DNA from: Timema cristinae
Taxonomy: Eukaryota; Arthropoda; Insecta; Phasmatodea; Timematidae
Length of the DNA stretch: 64,000 nt
Direction of reading: 5' to 3'
Assembly (NCBI GenBank): GCA_039000515.1
Contig: JBCFYV010000001.1
Coordinates: 54,058,410-54,122,409, forward strand
The stretch's first letter is position 1. Each line of letters starts with the position of its first letter. The notes under the pieces were generated by a model that saw nothing but the letters and a program-made list of their open reading frames with translations, did no database searches and had not been told where the DNA came from. The position numbers and the translations under genes were made by a program. This document shows, one piece after another, positions 11,486 to 22,744 of the stretch.

Positions 11486-13038
11486 TACCGTGTTCAGGGT
11501 CATTTTCCACCCATATTTTAAGTCATAGTTTGTGATGGACGTGCGAAATCGTCAGCCACAATAATTGAGATCGCGAGCTATCAGATAACGCAGCCAACTT
11601 CGACTCAGGAGGACTTTATGCTGCCAATAGTTTGTTTAGGTAGTTCGTGATTGCTTTGGTTTGGAGCTAGGAATGACTAAACTCAATTATTTTTTATGAA
11701 GTATTGCAGTTTTAAAATTACCTGGTAGGGATCTGAATAAAAAATAAGATCAGACACTCGAGTGAAAACTTATAATTAATTATTTATATAAGTAGCAGGC
11801 TTATAAAGGTCTTTCAAATCAAATATATAGTTTTACTCTAAGCTTGAATCATGGATTATCCATTTTTAAAAGCCTTAACAGTGATTTTTAAATATGAAGG
11901 CCTATTTTCAACCAACAACATTTATTGAAAGTTGCTGTAGAGTCATTAGTTCATATTGTCGTAATTGAACGCGATAGTTTTTAGAGGTGTAATATTTCAG
12001 AGGAACAAGAAATTGTCACATATTCTCAGTCCATAAGCCCCAAGTTGGAATCCGATTGATTAGTTAAAGTAGTGTGCAGTTTTTTTTCTTATGAAAGAGT
12101 ACACCTTTCATTATTGTTGCAGTCTTGTTAGAGTCTAATAGGTGTATAATCTTGCTACAGTCAATTCGAGAGACTTATTGAAAATGATCAAGAAACAGCT
12201 TCGGGCTCTTTTTTTTTGGGTTACCCAGGTTGGTAAAGATCATTTTAAGAATTCAAGGCTACCAAATTTTGTAGGAACCTTAGTAGACTAATAGGCCAGA
12301 GAAAGGGCTCATGGACTTGTAGGATGGGCCATAGACGTACTCATAGTGTCCATACTTATTTCTTGTATAATTTGTAGGGCAGTGAAAGTCACTAAAATTT
12401 GACATTCTAGAAACATATTTTATTTAGGCCTATCAATTAAAAAGTCCAATAAAACGTTTTCAAAATCTCCAAATAATATAGCTTTACCGATTACTGTATA
12501 GTTTAGTTTTACATCAATAATTAACAGGACTAAAAATATAAATACAATTATAAAATTTTTATTTAGCCCGCTATGGCAACATGAGCTTCCAATTTTCAAA
12601 TAACGTGCTTCTATGAAAATCAGAGTGCAATTGCCCAAATGTGTGGGCACGTGGGCCAAACAACATTCTCTTATTGTATAGTTTGCCTTTGATGTGTAGG
12701 TCTGGGTCTAAATCTCACTGGTCTTATCTTTAATAATTGTTTCTCTCTCTTAATCAACGCGAATGCTGGCAGCCTCCCTTTACCATAAAAGTTATCAAGC
12801 CTACCTTGATTGATTCCATTATGATAAAACTTATAACATGAGTTAATGGTGTAATCAATTAAGGTAAGAATGCTTCATTTAATGGTTGACAAAACATACG
12901 TTTCATGTTAAATTATACCTTCCTCATCCTTACCCCCTAAAGTTGTTAAATGTAAAAGTTTGGCTGGGTAGTAATACGTAGTGCTACAATCAAGCAAATA
13001 AACTGTTTTGTTTGTTTCTGTAGTTGAATTTACTTTCT

Positions 13039-13164
13039 GAATGCCAGTCGCACGTGTTCGGATTCAGTTAAACTGTGGGCCTCATTCATCTACAATCACC
13101 TACCATAGATTAGCGTAAGTGCGTAAACCGAACGTAGTAAGACGCGGTGTAATAATAATAATAA
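13039..13164 (+). mobile_element. SINE-A body inserted at the exon 1 donor
   Basis: A 5'-truncated SINE-A ending in AGTAAGACGCGGTGTAA and TAA repeats. It is flanked by TTACTTTCT (13030-13038) and TTACTGTCT (13165-13173), a 9-bp target duplication with one mismatch. The right duplication overlaps the end of the RING exon of the minus-strand SIAH-like gene, so the insertion sits at or within the splice donor. Confidence 0.85.
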
Positions 13165-13168
13165 TTAC

Positions 13169-13330
13169 TGTCTATTCGTCTGCAGTTGGAACAAGCTGAC
13201 ACGTTGGACCTGCTATTGGGGTTTGCATATACTCCAAGCAGACGGGGCACTCCAGAAGGCTGAGCAGACTCTTACTGAGCATCTTGTCAATTTTGCCGTT
13301 CTTGAGGGCAGTCAGAGCTCTGCTCACCAT
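13169..13330 (-). pseudogene. SIAH/Sina-like exon 1, RING start, frame broken
   Basis: From ATG at 13330 the frame reads MVSRALTALKNGKIDKMLSK and then LLECPVCLEYMQTP, a classic SIAH RING beginning. After about residue 41 this frame runs off and stops at 13172-13174. The conserved continuation CSNCRRID is present in another frame, and the expected Cys-x-His between the CPVC and CSNC pairs is lost. So there is an indel in the RING. A possible donor ACA/GTAAAT was cut by the SINE insertion at 13039-13164. Its phase in the CSNC frame does not fit exon 2 by one base. A sequencing error could explain part of this, but together with lost zinc ligands I favour a pseudogene or decaying copy. Confidence 0.8.
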
Positions 13331-13460
13331 GGTCACTGGAACTAACAGACGTCACTGTCAACAAACAACAACACTATAACTATAGAAAAGTCAGTGGTCT
13401 GCTCAATATGGTCACTGGAACTATCAGACGTCACTGTCAACAACAACACTATAACTATAG
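13311..13460 (-). repeat. Tandem duplication of the exon 1 start region
   Basis: Two direct copies, 13311-13385 and 13390-13460, share GTCACTGGAACTA, CAGACGTCACTGTCAAC and AACAACACTATAACTATAG. On the minus strand each covers about 55 bases of 5' UTR and the first codons. The gene-proximal copy has ATGGTGAGC; the upstream copy has ATATTGAGC, so its start codon is lost. Confidence 0.9.
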
Positions 13461-13480
13461 GGCATCAAACACTCACTATA

Positions 13481-13638
13481 GTGGTCAAATGATCTAAGGT
13501 GACGTCCTCACATTAGACAGGACTGTCGTTTACAGGGGAATCAGGGTTCGAATCATGGACGTGTGTAATAAGGGTTGGTTTTTTTTTTCCTAAATGGTTT
13601 TACACGCTCCCTTCACCCAAATTTGAGTATATTTACTA
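13481..13638 (+). mobile_element. SINE-B (B2 head), tail lost
   Basis: GTGGTCAAATGATCTAAGGT head, box B-like GGTTCGAATC, then TTTTTCCTAAATGGTTTT and a body fragment. The conserved tail is absent. Confidence 0.7.
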
Positions 13639-13723
13639 AAATATCTCTCTTATTATATTTTATATAATGACGTAATTATTACATTTTATTATAAGTTGAA
13701 CATACGATGAGAGGCAACAAAAT

Positions 13724-13974
13724 CCACCTCGGTAACGTAATTAGCTAACGCTCAAGTGTTTGTTGAGCTAGACTGCCAAGGATGAGGAGCTCGAGGTTCG
13801 AATCTCGTTAGGTTGAATTGGGGGTGGGTTTATCTGAATAGTTTTCCTCTCTCCCTCCACGCAAATACGGTTCACTTCCTCTAAATTCCACCTTCCCAAT
13901 TCATAAAACCATTATCGTAATTAGTACTTAAGCGTACAACCCGACCTGTTAGTAAGACGTGGTACTTAAAATAA
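13724..13974 (+). mobile_element. SINE-B copy, full length
   Basis: Head CACCTCGGTAACGTAATTAG with a box A-like core, box B GGTTCGAATCTC, poly-pyrimidine body CTCTCCCTCCACGC, and tail TTAGTAAGACGTGGTACTTA. Confidence 0.85.
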
Positions 13975-14879
13975 GAGACGTTTAAAAAATCATTTTTGAT
14001 AGCTATGAAGTCTAATAAATCAATTTTCAATCATTTTTACCTGTTATTATGTGAACAACTATCACCCTTGATAGATAATCAATAACTATTAAATACTACT
14101 TTTTTTTTAGCACCGGATATTACTATCGTCCGAAGTTATACGAGTAAATAATATTAATAATAATATTGTATAATTAAATATTGACAGAGGTTTTTTTTTA
14201 AGTATCTTCCAAACATAACCCTACAATGGAGGTAACTCCCGTGTAATATGTATCAGACCTCACAAACCTCTTCACAAAACAGGATCCCATCATGGACGAG
14301 CTCTCCAAACAAACTGTTTCCCATCTCCCTGGATTTCTGATTCCAATATTTCTGGGAGAAATATAAATGGGAGTGGGACTGTTGTTTATGCTACAGATAG
14401 CTAAAGAAGAATTTTGTCCTGAAGAACCTTTTAGTAAATCATTTTTTTCAATCAACGTTAATAACTCTCTTCACCAAACTACTAGCATTATTTTATAGAT
14501 ATTGATAATATCTACCAAAAGTAACAGTTTTAGAAACCATACCGTGATTTACGAATACGTGAAAGTAGATCTAGTAGCTTTTCTAGCAACTTTTCTAGCT
14601 GCCGGATGAGGTTCATCCCATACACGTATGTACTGTATGTTAGTAAAAAAATGTATAGTTATCTTACTTTATATCAGTCATTAGCATGCCCAGCAACTTA
14701 GTTAAGAGTTCCAGGTTCTGTTCCAGGCACTGGTGAAAGATTTGGCATTAGTGATATTGGAGCTTTCACTCTATCATTGATAAATTAACAGCTAGGGGCT
14801 TTTTTGTATATTTCATAATAAAGCAAGTTTTTAAGCTTCGTGTTGATGTGATAAATAAATTAAAACATGTTCAACAAAA
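13975..14879. other. Unassigned stretch with one longer open frame
   Basis: A minus-strand frame at 14198-14455 (85 codons) has less biased composition than its surroundings (segment RNPGRWETVC). I do not recognise it. It could be an exon, the far 3' end of a transposon, or chance. Confidence 0.35.
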
Positions 14880-14916
14880 ACTTATTATAATTTCCTTTTC
14901 AATTTCCTTATTATAG

Positions 14917-14954
14917 TGCTGGCCAACAGTCGTGAGACCTATAACAGGCCAGCA
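14917..14954 (-). other. 3' UTR hairpin of the LINE
   Basis: TGCTGGCC at 14917-14924 and GGCCAGCA at 14947-14954 form a perfect 8-bp stem with a 22-base loop, close to the LINE 3' end. Some LINE reverse transcriptases recognise a 3' stem-loop in their RNA, so this may be the recognition structure; that role is inference. Confidence 0.6.
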
Positions 14955-15090
14955 ATGAAAAGTACACAAGTACCATGAAAGCACGTATAATAATATGATT
15001 AAATAATTGATAGTAGTTAAATAATGATACATACTGATGAATAATTACAAAAAAATAGGACATACTAATGATAAATTACAATAATAATAA

Positions 15091-17400
15091 CTAACTAACA
15101 TGAGAGTATTCAAAGGATAAAGATTTAAAGAGTGATAACAATAAGCAACAATAAAACAGAAAAATGTAAATTAAAGTATTCGAGGCAGAGCCTCTACAGA
15201 GTAAATTAGTTGTAAGGGAGTTTCTTAAATAACTCTCTGAGTTTGCTTTTCTTTTGTGATAAAAGTAGAATTCAACAAATCTGGAGTTAGCGCTGAGTAT
15301 ACGACGGCCTATAGGGCTCATCTTGTAAGAGTTATTGAGAAAAAAATTAATTAGGATTGTAAGAAGCCCGAGAAGGGACACGAGTACCTACATGACCGAG
15401 GGAAAATTTACAAGAAATTAAGCTTTTGAAAATATTAAAAATAAGGGCGTCACAATAAAATCTACGCAAGTAGATAGTTTGGAGCCCTAAGTGGCTTAGA
15501 ATTCTGTTATATACATAATAAATCTGGTAGGAAAAGAATTTATCAAAGCACGCAGCGACCCTTTTTTTTAAAACGTTTTCTAACCTGAGAGAGTCAGTTA
15601 AGGTGATGGAATTCCAAGCAACAGTAACATATTCTAGCTTGGATCTAACCAGGGGAAAGTACAGACAAAAAAAAAACAGTCAAATTTCTTAAATGAATAG
15701 GTAATAAATTTAATAAGTCCAAGTAATTTCAATAATTGGGATATATTATATGATCAACACGATAGTGGAAGTAAAGTTTGTTGTCCAGGAGAACACCTGG
15801 ATCATTTATATAACTGGAGCGAACTATGTTGTCACTGTCCAGATTATAAATACAAAATATGGGATTAGTGTTCCTAGTGAAAGATATAAATTTAGTCTTA
15901 TATTTATTAATAGCCATCCTATTATCACGAGATCATTGTAAAATACCATTTATATCGTTTTGTAAGAATATACAATCCTCAGTTGAAGTGATAATTTTAA
16001 ATAATTTCACATCATCCGCAAACAGTAAATAACTAGATGAGGTTATATATTTGCCACTATAGCAATGAACACATTAAAGAGAAGAGGACCTAAATTAGAA
16101 CCTTGAGGTTTACCACAAGGAGTTAAAAATGTGTTGCAAAAGTGATAATTTATTTTAATGGTGAAAAATCTTTCATGCAAATAACTGCTAAACTAATTTA
16201 CATATGAGTAGGATAGGCCAACATTACAAAGTTTAGAGAGTATAATACTATGCTGACATGAATCAAATGCCTTACTGTGATCAAAATAGATAGTATCAAC
16301 TTGGCCTTGGGTGGAGACTTGAGGGGCAACATGTCCCAGAAACTTACTATATTTGTGAAAGTAGATTAATTTTTTTATAAAGCCATGTTACTTATTGGAG
16401 AGTTTGTTCTTTAGGTGTTGGAAAGTATGCTCATGTATGATTATTTTCTCGAATACTTTAGAGAAAGTATTTTATAGAGAAATTGATATACGATTACAAA
16501 CATTTGTTTTTGCCCCTTTTTTTTTATAGATAGGTATGACAACATACTATTTTCATATGAGGGTAAAAAAGTTTCATTTAACGGGCTATTGTTAAAGATG
16601 TGTGCCAACAATGGGTCGGAAATGTTGGCACAGCCTTTAACAATAAAGATTGAAATTCCATCAGGCCCAGAACATCTAAAATAACTCAACTTTTTGATAG
16701 CATTAGCAACTTCCAAGGGTGTAATGTGGCATGGATACAGGGACAGACTAGTTTCAGTAACTGGGCAGGGTAAAACAGATACGGATGAATTATAAACAGA
16801 ATGAAAGTAGTTTCCAAACTCATTAACAATTAATACAGGATCTGCTATAATATTGCCATTAATTTCTAGGTTAGATGGGGAAACTTTATTCACAAGATTA
16901 TTTTTTAACAAATCTCTAAAATTCCTTGGGTTTGGATTTAATCATATTTTATATTGAGTTCATTCAATTGGTTCTGTCTATAATCAAAGTAGTTTTAACT
17001 ACTTTACGAAAGTGAGAAAAATGTGAACAGAATACACTATTATATCTTTGTTTAAACTTTTGGAAAAAATGTATTTTTTTCTGATATAGTATTTAAGAGT
17101 AGAAGAAAACCAATTAGGATATTTTGATGAATTAAGAATAGTAATTTGAGGAATATGCGTTTTGATTTTCCTTTGGACTAAATTGGTGAAATTATCCACA
17201 GCTAAATTAGCATCCGTAGTAGAATAAACACAAGACAAATCAGCAGTGGCCAGGTCATTGTAAAGATTAAGGTAATAACCATGTACATAGTTAATATATG
17301 TGGTGGGGGTGTCATTAATTTTAGTAGCAATAGGTACGTGAAGTGTAATAAATAAGGACGGATGTACTAAATCAATATTCACCAGTGATTGAGAGCTATG
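15091..17400 (-). pseudogene. LINE ORF2, reverse transcriptase part
   Basis: Fragments of one protein in shifted frames: linker YPNWFSSTLKYYIRKK near 17.1 kb, fingers CSGPDGISIFIVKGC near 16.66 kb, KPQGSNLGPLLFNVFI near 16.09 kb, the catalytic box LFADDVKLFK near 16.02 kb, then KTKFISFTR and GVLLDNKLYF near 15.85-15.75 kb, and a C-terminal piece at 15091-15381. These are the usual RT motifs in order. Multiple indels make it non-functional. Confidence 0.88.
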
Positions 17401-17516
17401 AATTACTAAGGGGTATTGAAAATAAGCAAAAGCATGGTCAAGGAGGTTAGTGTCATTGTCAGCTTTATTAAGTTGTTCTAACCCTAATATGTTAGTCGAA
17501 CCAAGAATGTAATATA

Positions 17517-17797
17517 TATATTATTATTAGCACTGCGTCTTACTACCCATTCGGGTTATACGCACTTACGCTAATGTGTAATGGTAGAGTGATTGTGAGA
17601 TGAAATGGAGGACCTACAGTTTAACGTGGAATCCGAACCACGGTGGAGGCCTGGCATTCCCCACATTCACAAGATGTCTTGTCAGAGGTGAAGGAAGGGT
17701 TTGGTAATCAGATAAATCTTGGCCGGGACCGAGGATTGAACCCCGGCCGCCAGCATATAAGTATGACACCTTACCCCTAGACCACCAGGTCACCTAC
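17517..17797 (-). mobile_element. SINE-A, full length, inside the LINE
   Basis: Complete element: tRNA-like head with box A TGGTCTAGGGGTAAGG and box B GGTTCAATCC at the right end, body, and tail AGTAAGACGCAGTGCTAA with TAA repeats at the left. Flanked by an 11-bp duplication AATGTAATATA (17506-17516 and 17798-17808). The insertion is younger than the LINE. This copy is a good reference for the family. Confidence 0.95.
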
Positions 17798-17809
17798 AAT
17801 GTAATATAG

Positions 17810-18300
17810 AAATGCGAAATGCTTTGAGCATGATGATATTTCTAATCAATTTTGGGCAGTTGAAATCACCTAATAGTATTATTCGGTAGGGGTAGTTAGC
17901 CAAAACACCTTCAAGAAATGTAAAGTGATTATTAAATGCTTCGGCTTATTAGGGGAGCAAGATATATGTTCCCAATTAACAGTTTTTGGCGATCAAATGT
18001 TGAAATTTCAATCCAGATACATTCCATATTATCATCTGGGTCAGTTTTTCTGATCACACCAGAAATAGAATCACTAATAGAAATGAGAACAACACCACCC
18101 CTTGAAACAATAGCTTCATCATATAACCTGTCAGCTCTATAAACATTATAGTTAGGGGGAAAGTAATTATCATTAACATAATCACCAGAGCCAAGTTTCA
18201 ACCAAACAAATAATAGAGAATTCATTCAAACATTTGTAAATAATTCCCTTGCTTTGGTTCGTAGACCCCGAACATTTTGATAATATAATAGAATATCACT
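17810..18300 (-). pseudogene. LINE ORF2, endonuclease part
   Basis: Begins near 18.3 kb with YYQNVRGLRTKARELFTNV, the usual start of an APE-type endonuclease domain, followed by NYNVYRADR, SRGGVVLIS, GNIYLAP and, near 17.85 kb, LLGDFNCP. The DHAF..YPL end of the domain lies left of the inserted SINE near 17.44 kb. Stops interrupt the frame. Confidence 0.85.
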
Positions 18301-18305
18301 ATTAT

Positions 18306-19600
18306 TCACTGGGAGCTGGGTTGGGAGGTATCTTCCAGACCTACATCGATGGTCACGAGGGGGGTTCGAATTGAATTCTCTTGAGAGCCAGGGTCAGATG
18401 TAACAGCAGATTTTTCAAGGGCAGATACACAGGGAGACTCCTCACAGATTATATGCTTGGACAGCAACTTCCCAGGTGCAGGTGCAATGAGACAGCCATC
18501 ACCATTGTTTATCATGGGAAAGTAATTTTCTTTGACAGAAATATGGAAGGAGGAATATGAGTTAAATTTGGTTTTCAATTTTGAAGAGACAAAGCAATTA
18601 AGATTGAGTTCTTTAGTCAAATAAAATCGAATGGCCAGGAAAGAAACTTCAGGAGAAAAACTAGTAACGATTAGAGAATTTTTAAATTATTGTTCACTGT
18701 TTATAGGTTGGTGGCTGTCTTATCACCAGTCGGCAACTTTCTGACACGCGAGCGCTGAGCCGGCGGATCCTCGCGCACGTTGAAATTGTTTTTATGTCGC
18801 GACCATAAAACCGTCATCAGCGCTTGCTGACGCAGACTGTGACCCAGCTGGTGATTGCACAGTTGACAACAAAGCTAGTTTTTTTTATTAGAATTTAAAA
18901 TCTTGGCTAAATGTTAATTTGGATGAATTCAGTGATTTAGATAGGGTAAATTAAATTGTAATAAAAGATTGAGAAGATAATGAGCATTGAGTTTCGACTG
19001 AAACCAATAAAACCGGGGATCTGAAAGCTAAAAATCTCCGAAATTTGGGATTTCAGCACAGCGTTATCGCTGCTCAGATCTTTCACCAGAGTAGACAGAT
19101 CGTAGACCATGCTAATCAGGGAATTTATCAGCTGAATAGTAACTGCTTTCCGATAAGCTGATGGAGCTTTGAGTAACTCCTCAAAAGACTTCTTAACCTG
19201 AGGAGGCTTCTGCGGCCACTCTAGAAGAACGGGTGCAGAAGTGGTTTTGTGAGGGTATCATCCCCAAACGAATCTCTTGCCTTTTTAGTACATGAGTCAC
19301 ACTTTAAAGTAGATACCCCACTTTTCATTTAAAAAAAATCCCCTCATATTCTGCATCATTAATTTCGAAACAGTCCAGATGAAACCTTGCTTTACAAGGG
19401 CCAGAACATCAAATTAATCTTTATCGGCCAAAGAATGCACGGGAGCATTTCACACAATTGTCCTCCCTGCCCGGAATATTGAACGCACAGGCCTAAGGAG
19501 AGGCAAGCTCACTCTAAACACAATACTCAGCTCACGGAATGAGGTTAGCAGACAAAATTATGCGAATCTAACGTCTTTGACCATTCATCCTTCACTGAAA
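18306..19600 (-). pseudogene. LINE ORF1 with PHD-like zinc finger
   Basis: Near 19.48-19.35 kb the minus strand reads CPGREDNCVKC and, after an interruption, CSGPCKARFHLDCF, the spacing of a PHD finger. A coiled-coil-like segment (STLVKDLSSDNAVLKSQISE) follows near 19.1 kb, then SADDGFMV near 18.8 kb and a C-terminal part with YSSFHISV at 18306-18620. PHD-bearing ORF1 proteins are known in insect CR1/Jockey-group LINEs and bind the element's RNA or chromatin. The frame is broken. Confidence 0.72.
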
Positions 19601-19722
19601 GTTGAACGCCATTTTTATCCATTCTGTACTTAAACTTCTGGTAAAAAGTTTCTATTAACAGACAATTCTTTGGTTTTAATCGATTTTGGGAGGAATTAGT
19701 TCGTTAAATTTACATGACTTAC

Positions 19723-19964
19723 TTAAGTGGTCGCATGGTCTAAGGCAGACTGCCGATGACAGGGAGATCGGGGTTCAGATCCCAGTTGGATGTGCTGAAG
19801 GTGTTTAAAAAAAAAAAGTTTTCCACTCTCTCTACGCAAATTAGGGTACATTTCCTCTAAATTCTACCTTACCTATCCCTAACACATTAGCTTAATTAGT
19901 ACGTATGTGTTTAACCTGAACAGGTAGTAAGACTTGGTGCTAAAAATAAAAGTGTAAATGATCA
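19723..19964 (+). mobile_element. SINE-B (B2 head) with probable target duplication
   Basis: Head GGTCGCATGGTCTAAGGC, box B-like GGTTCAGATCC, pyrimidine-rich body and tail GGTAGTAAGACTTGGTGCTA. ATGACTTAC occurs at 19714-19722 and 19965-19973, a likely target duplication. Confidence 0.8.
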
Positions 19965-20564
19965 ATGACTTACACTTGTTATAACTATCATACGCATCTC
20001 TTCAACAGTCTACTGAGCCAGCGTGTACTGCAACCTGTAACACATTGTCCTCAAGTGACGTCACAACCTTAGGTAAAATAGGGAGAGTGATTGTCTACTT
20101 GTAATAAGTCTGAGCAGATTAAGTCCTAGTCACAACTGGCCAAGAGATTAACAAACTACAATACTGTCTTAAACGAGTATATAGACAGTGAATAGACCTG
20201 CACAGTCTAGTAGTAACAAGTATATTACATTACCATTGGCTCAGAACAAAGATAGAAGTCGAGATTGCTGCTCCTAATCTTGTCTAGCATCACTTATGTA
20301 TAGATAATAAATATCTGGCTAAACACATGACACAATATTTAGTCCTCATTTGAGATTGAACAGATGCGTATGGCCATTTATTATTTTGTTATAATAACCT
20401 AAACAGGTAACTGGTATATTAAAATGCCATCATTAAGAATTATCAAATAATGTACGCATCTGGGTATAATATCGTTTCATGAAGGGATATCTAATTCAAT
20501 CTCTCAAGTAATGCTGTTAATATCCAAATAAAACCTTATTTAATATCCCTGTTTGAATATCCGA

Positions 20565-20900
20565 GATCGCCTCTGTGGTATAGTGGTTCCTGGCTACACA
20601 TCCAGAGGTCCCGGGTTCAATCCTCGGTGTTTACAGAATCTTTCTGTAAAGCAGTGTGTCTGGAGCGGGTTCAACCTCAGCCTCGTGAAGATAAATTGAG
20701 GTGCGACTTGACTAAAGAAGTAGCAGCTCCGGTAATATAAATTGAAATTAAAGGCCGGAGGGTTCTTTGTGCTGACCACATGACACCCTCTATCGACAAA
20801 CGTTGGCACTATCATAGCTAACGGTGGTGGCCGCTCAAGGGGAGTGTCTGTACATTTGTATGTTCGCTTATAACTAGAGAACCACTGAAATATTTTAAAT
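20565..20900 (+). mobile_element. SINE-C copy
   Basis: A different tRNA-like head (box A TGGTATAGTGG, box B GGTTCAATCC at 20614-20623) and an unrelated body containing AAGTAGCAGCTCC, TGTGCTGACCACATGACACC and GCTAACGGTGG. A second copy on the minus strand (22345-22650) confirms a family. It lacks the GTAGTAAGACGC tail of SINE-A and SINE-B. Confidence 0.8.
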
Positions 20901-21351
20901 GTTGTATTATTTAGGCTCATATATCTCTACGGGGAAGGTTTTGGGCTATTGTTAGCAAAAAATAAAATAAAATTGATGTAGTTCTAACATTAAAGATTTT
21001 GTCTTAAACCAGGTGATAAATGGTGTATATTCCTATTGATTATATAATTCATTATTTCCTGCTTAACTTGATCGCCAAATCTAAATATTTGTTAACAGTT
21101 TAAGTTTAATATAGATATTTTAAAATTGGGGGATTAATGCATTACTGTTCAAATTCTATCTATTAGCTACTTTTTGAATAATAAGCTTTAATGATGAATA
21201 CAAATTCCTTAGCACTATTGTCTATATCTTACGTTTCCAGGTAACACAGACCAAAACCTTTTTTAAAACCCTAGCACTGTACAGTTATATTCCCCAATTC
21301 TCCGTTTGTGAGATACTTAAAATAGTATTATAATATCAATTAAAAATGACA

Positions 21352-21519
21352 TCTTGTGAATGTGGAGAATGCCAGGCCTCCACCGTGGTTCGGATTCCAC
21401 GTTAAACTGTAGGTCCTTCATTTCATCTCACAATCACCCTACCATTACACATTAGCGTAAGTGCGTATAACCCGAACGGGTAGTAAGACGCGGTGCTAAT
21501 AATAATAATAATTATTATA
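21352..21519 (+). mobile_element. SINE-A body module with target duplication
   Basis: Starts at ATCTTGTGAATGTGG and ends with the tail GTAGTAAGACGCGGTGCTAA and TAA repeats. Flanked by AAAAATGACA (21342-21351 and 21520-21529). So it inserted without the tRNA head. Confidence 0.92.
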
Positions 21520-21762
21520 AAAAATGACAGCTGTAGATAGCATTCCCATATTCTTTAGATCTTCAATGTTAGAACTCATAGATTTTCTTAACTGCTACTT
21601 CTCACAGTACAAATAATTTGTTCTGCAATAAAATATTTAAAATATAATTTTGAGTTAATTAACCACCTCCATTGTAACATGACATATTATCTAGGTTTGA
21701 TCGCATTGTTGATTCTAGAATTAACTAGGATGAGTCGCCCAATATTGTACTAACAACCGGTA

Positions 21763-22029
21763 GGGTGACCTAGTGGTAAGGTGTCGGACTTCTGTACTGT
21801 GGGTCCAAGGTACAACCTATGTCCCGGTACAGATCAATCTGATTGCCAAACCCTTCCTTCACCTCTAACAAGACGTGCCAAAGGGCCTCCACCGTGGTTC
21901 GGATCTCACGTTAAACTGTAGGTCCTTAATTTAATTTCACACTCACCCTACCATTACACATCAGAATGAGTGCGTACAACCCGAACGGGTAGTAAGACGC
22001 AATACTAATACTAATAATAATAATAATAA
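21763..22029 (+). mobile_element. SINE-A, full length, diverged
   Basis: Head GGGTGACCTAGTGGTAAGG, degenerate box B, body with CCACCGTGGTTCGGATCTC, tail CGAACGGGTAGTAAGACGC and TAA-type repeats. Confidence 0.9.
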
Positions 22030-22344
22030 CCGGGAACTAAACATTAACATACCAGTTGGAGAACAGTTGCCCGATGCGTCCTCTCTGAGCTCTGACACAG
22101 ACTACACGTACACACCTCGCTGGCTCGCTCGGCTCTACTGATAACACTATCACTGTTCTATCAGATAGTCTACATGATTCATGGATGTCTCGGTTAGATT
22201 ATATAGATGGGGTTTTGATATGTTGCGGAATTTATAGTATCGTGCGCTTCGTTCCCCCAAAAGAGAGTAGTCTTACCTTGGCAAATTACACTATGGTGTA
22301 TCTTATAAGATAGGGTTATAGTACAAGTGCTCAAAATAAGTTGG

Positions 22345-22650
22345 TTACCTTTAGGTGTGAACTGTACCAACCAAGCGGCTGCCACCGTTAGCAAGGATAG
22401 TGCCCACATTTACGGTTATAGGGTGTCGTGTGGTCAGCACAAGCCCTACGACCGCTAATCTCAACTTTATAAACAGGACCTGCTACTTTTTCTTTTTTTT
22501 TTATTCAAGTAGCTCATTTTTATTCCCGAGGCTGCATTTGACCCCATTACGGACCCACTGTTTCCCAGATAGATTTTAGAAGTGCAGGGATATAACCCGG
22601 AACCTCTGGATCTGTAGCCAAGAACTCTGACTATTAGATCACATAGAAAA
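22345..22650 (-). mobile_element. SINE-C copy
   Basis: The minus strand has a box B-like GGTTATATCCC region, AAAGTAGCAGGTCC, TGTGCTGACCACACGACACC and GCTAACGGTGGC, in the same order as 20565-20900. Confidence 0.75.
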
Positions 22651-22744
22651 TTTAGGATTGTTGAGAAAAAAACACTGATTTTTCTAGCGCTAGCCCGTTT
22701 TTTCGTGAAAAGGTGGACCAAAACATACAGTATGTGGTGGAGTG

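Larger units (their letters stand above)
9812..13029. other. Intron 1 of the SIAH-like gene
   Basis: About 3.2 kb of AT-rich intron between the RING exon and exon 2. It contains a decayed SINE-B (11051-11262) and a tRNA-like segment (11408-11485). I saw nothing else to annotate. Confidence 0.5.
14880..19640 (-). mobile_element. CR1/Jockey-like LINE, near full length, decayed
   Basis: In order along the minus strand this non-LTR retrotransposon has an ORF1 with PHD-type zinc finger (from about 19.6 kb), an ORF2 endonuclease (18.3-17.4 kb) and reverse transcriptase (16.9-15.1 kb), then a 3' UTR with a hairpin (14917-14954). Many frameshifts and stops interrupt both ORFs. A SINE-A (17517-17797) is inserted in the endonuclease. 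End positions are approximate; I did not find target duplications. The order ORF1-EN-RT and the motifs PQGS.LGPLLF and FADD place it in the CR1/Jockey group, clade not certain. Confidence 0.88.

Noticed and set aside
20565..20640. Genuine tRNA gene
   Set aside because: Box A and box B are good, but a SINE body follows and a second copy with the same body exists on the other strand, so it is a SINE head. The same reasoning applies to the heads of SINE-A, SINE-B and SINE-D.
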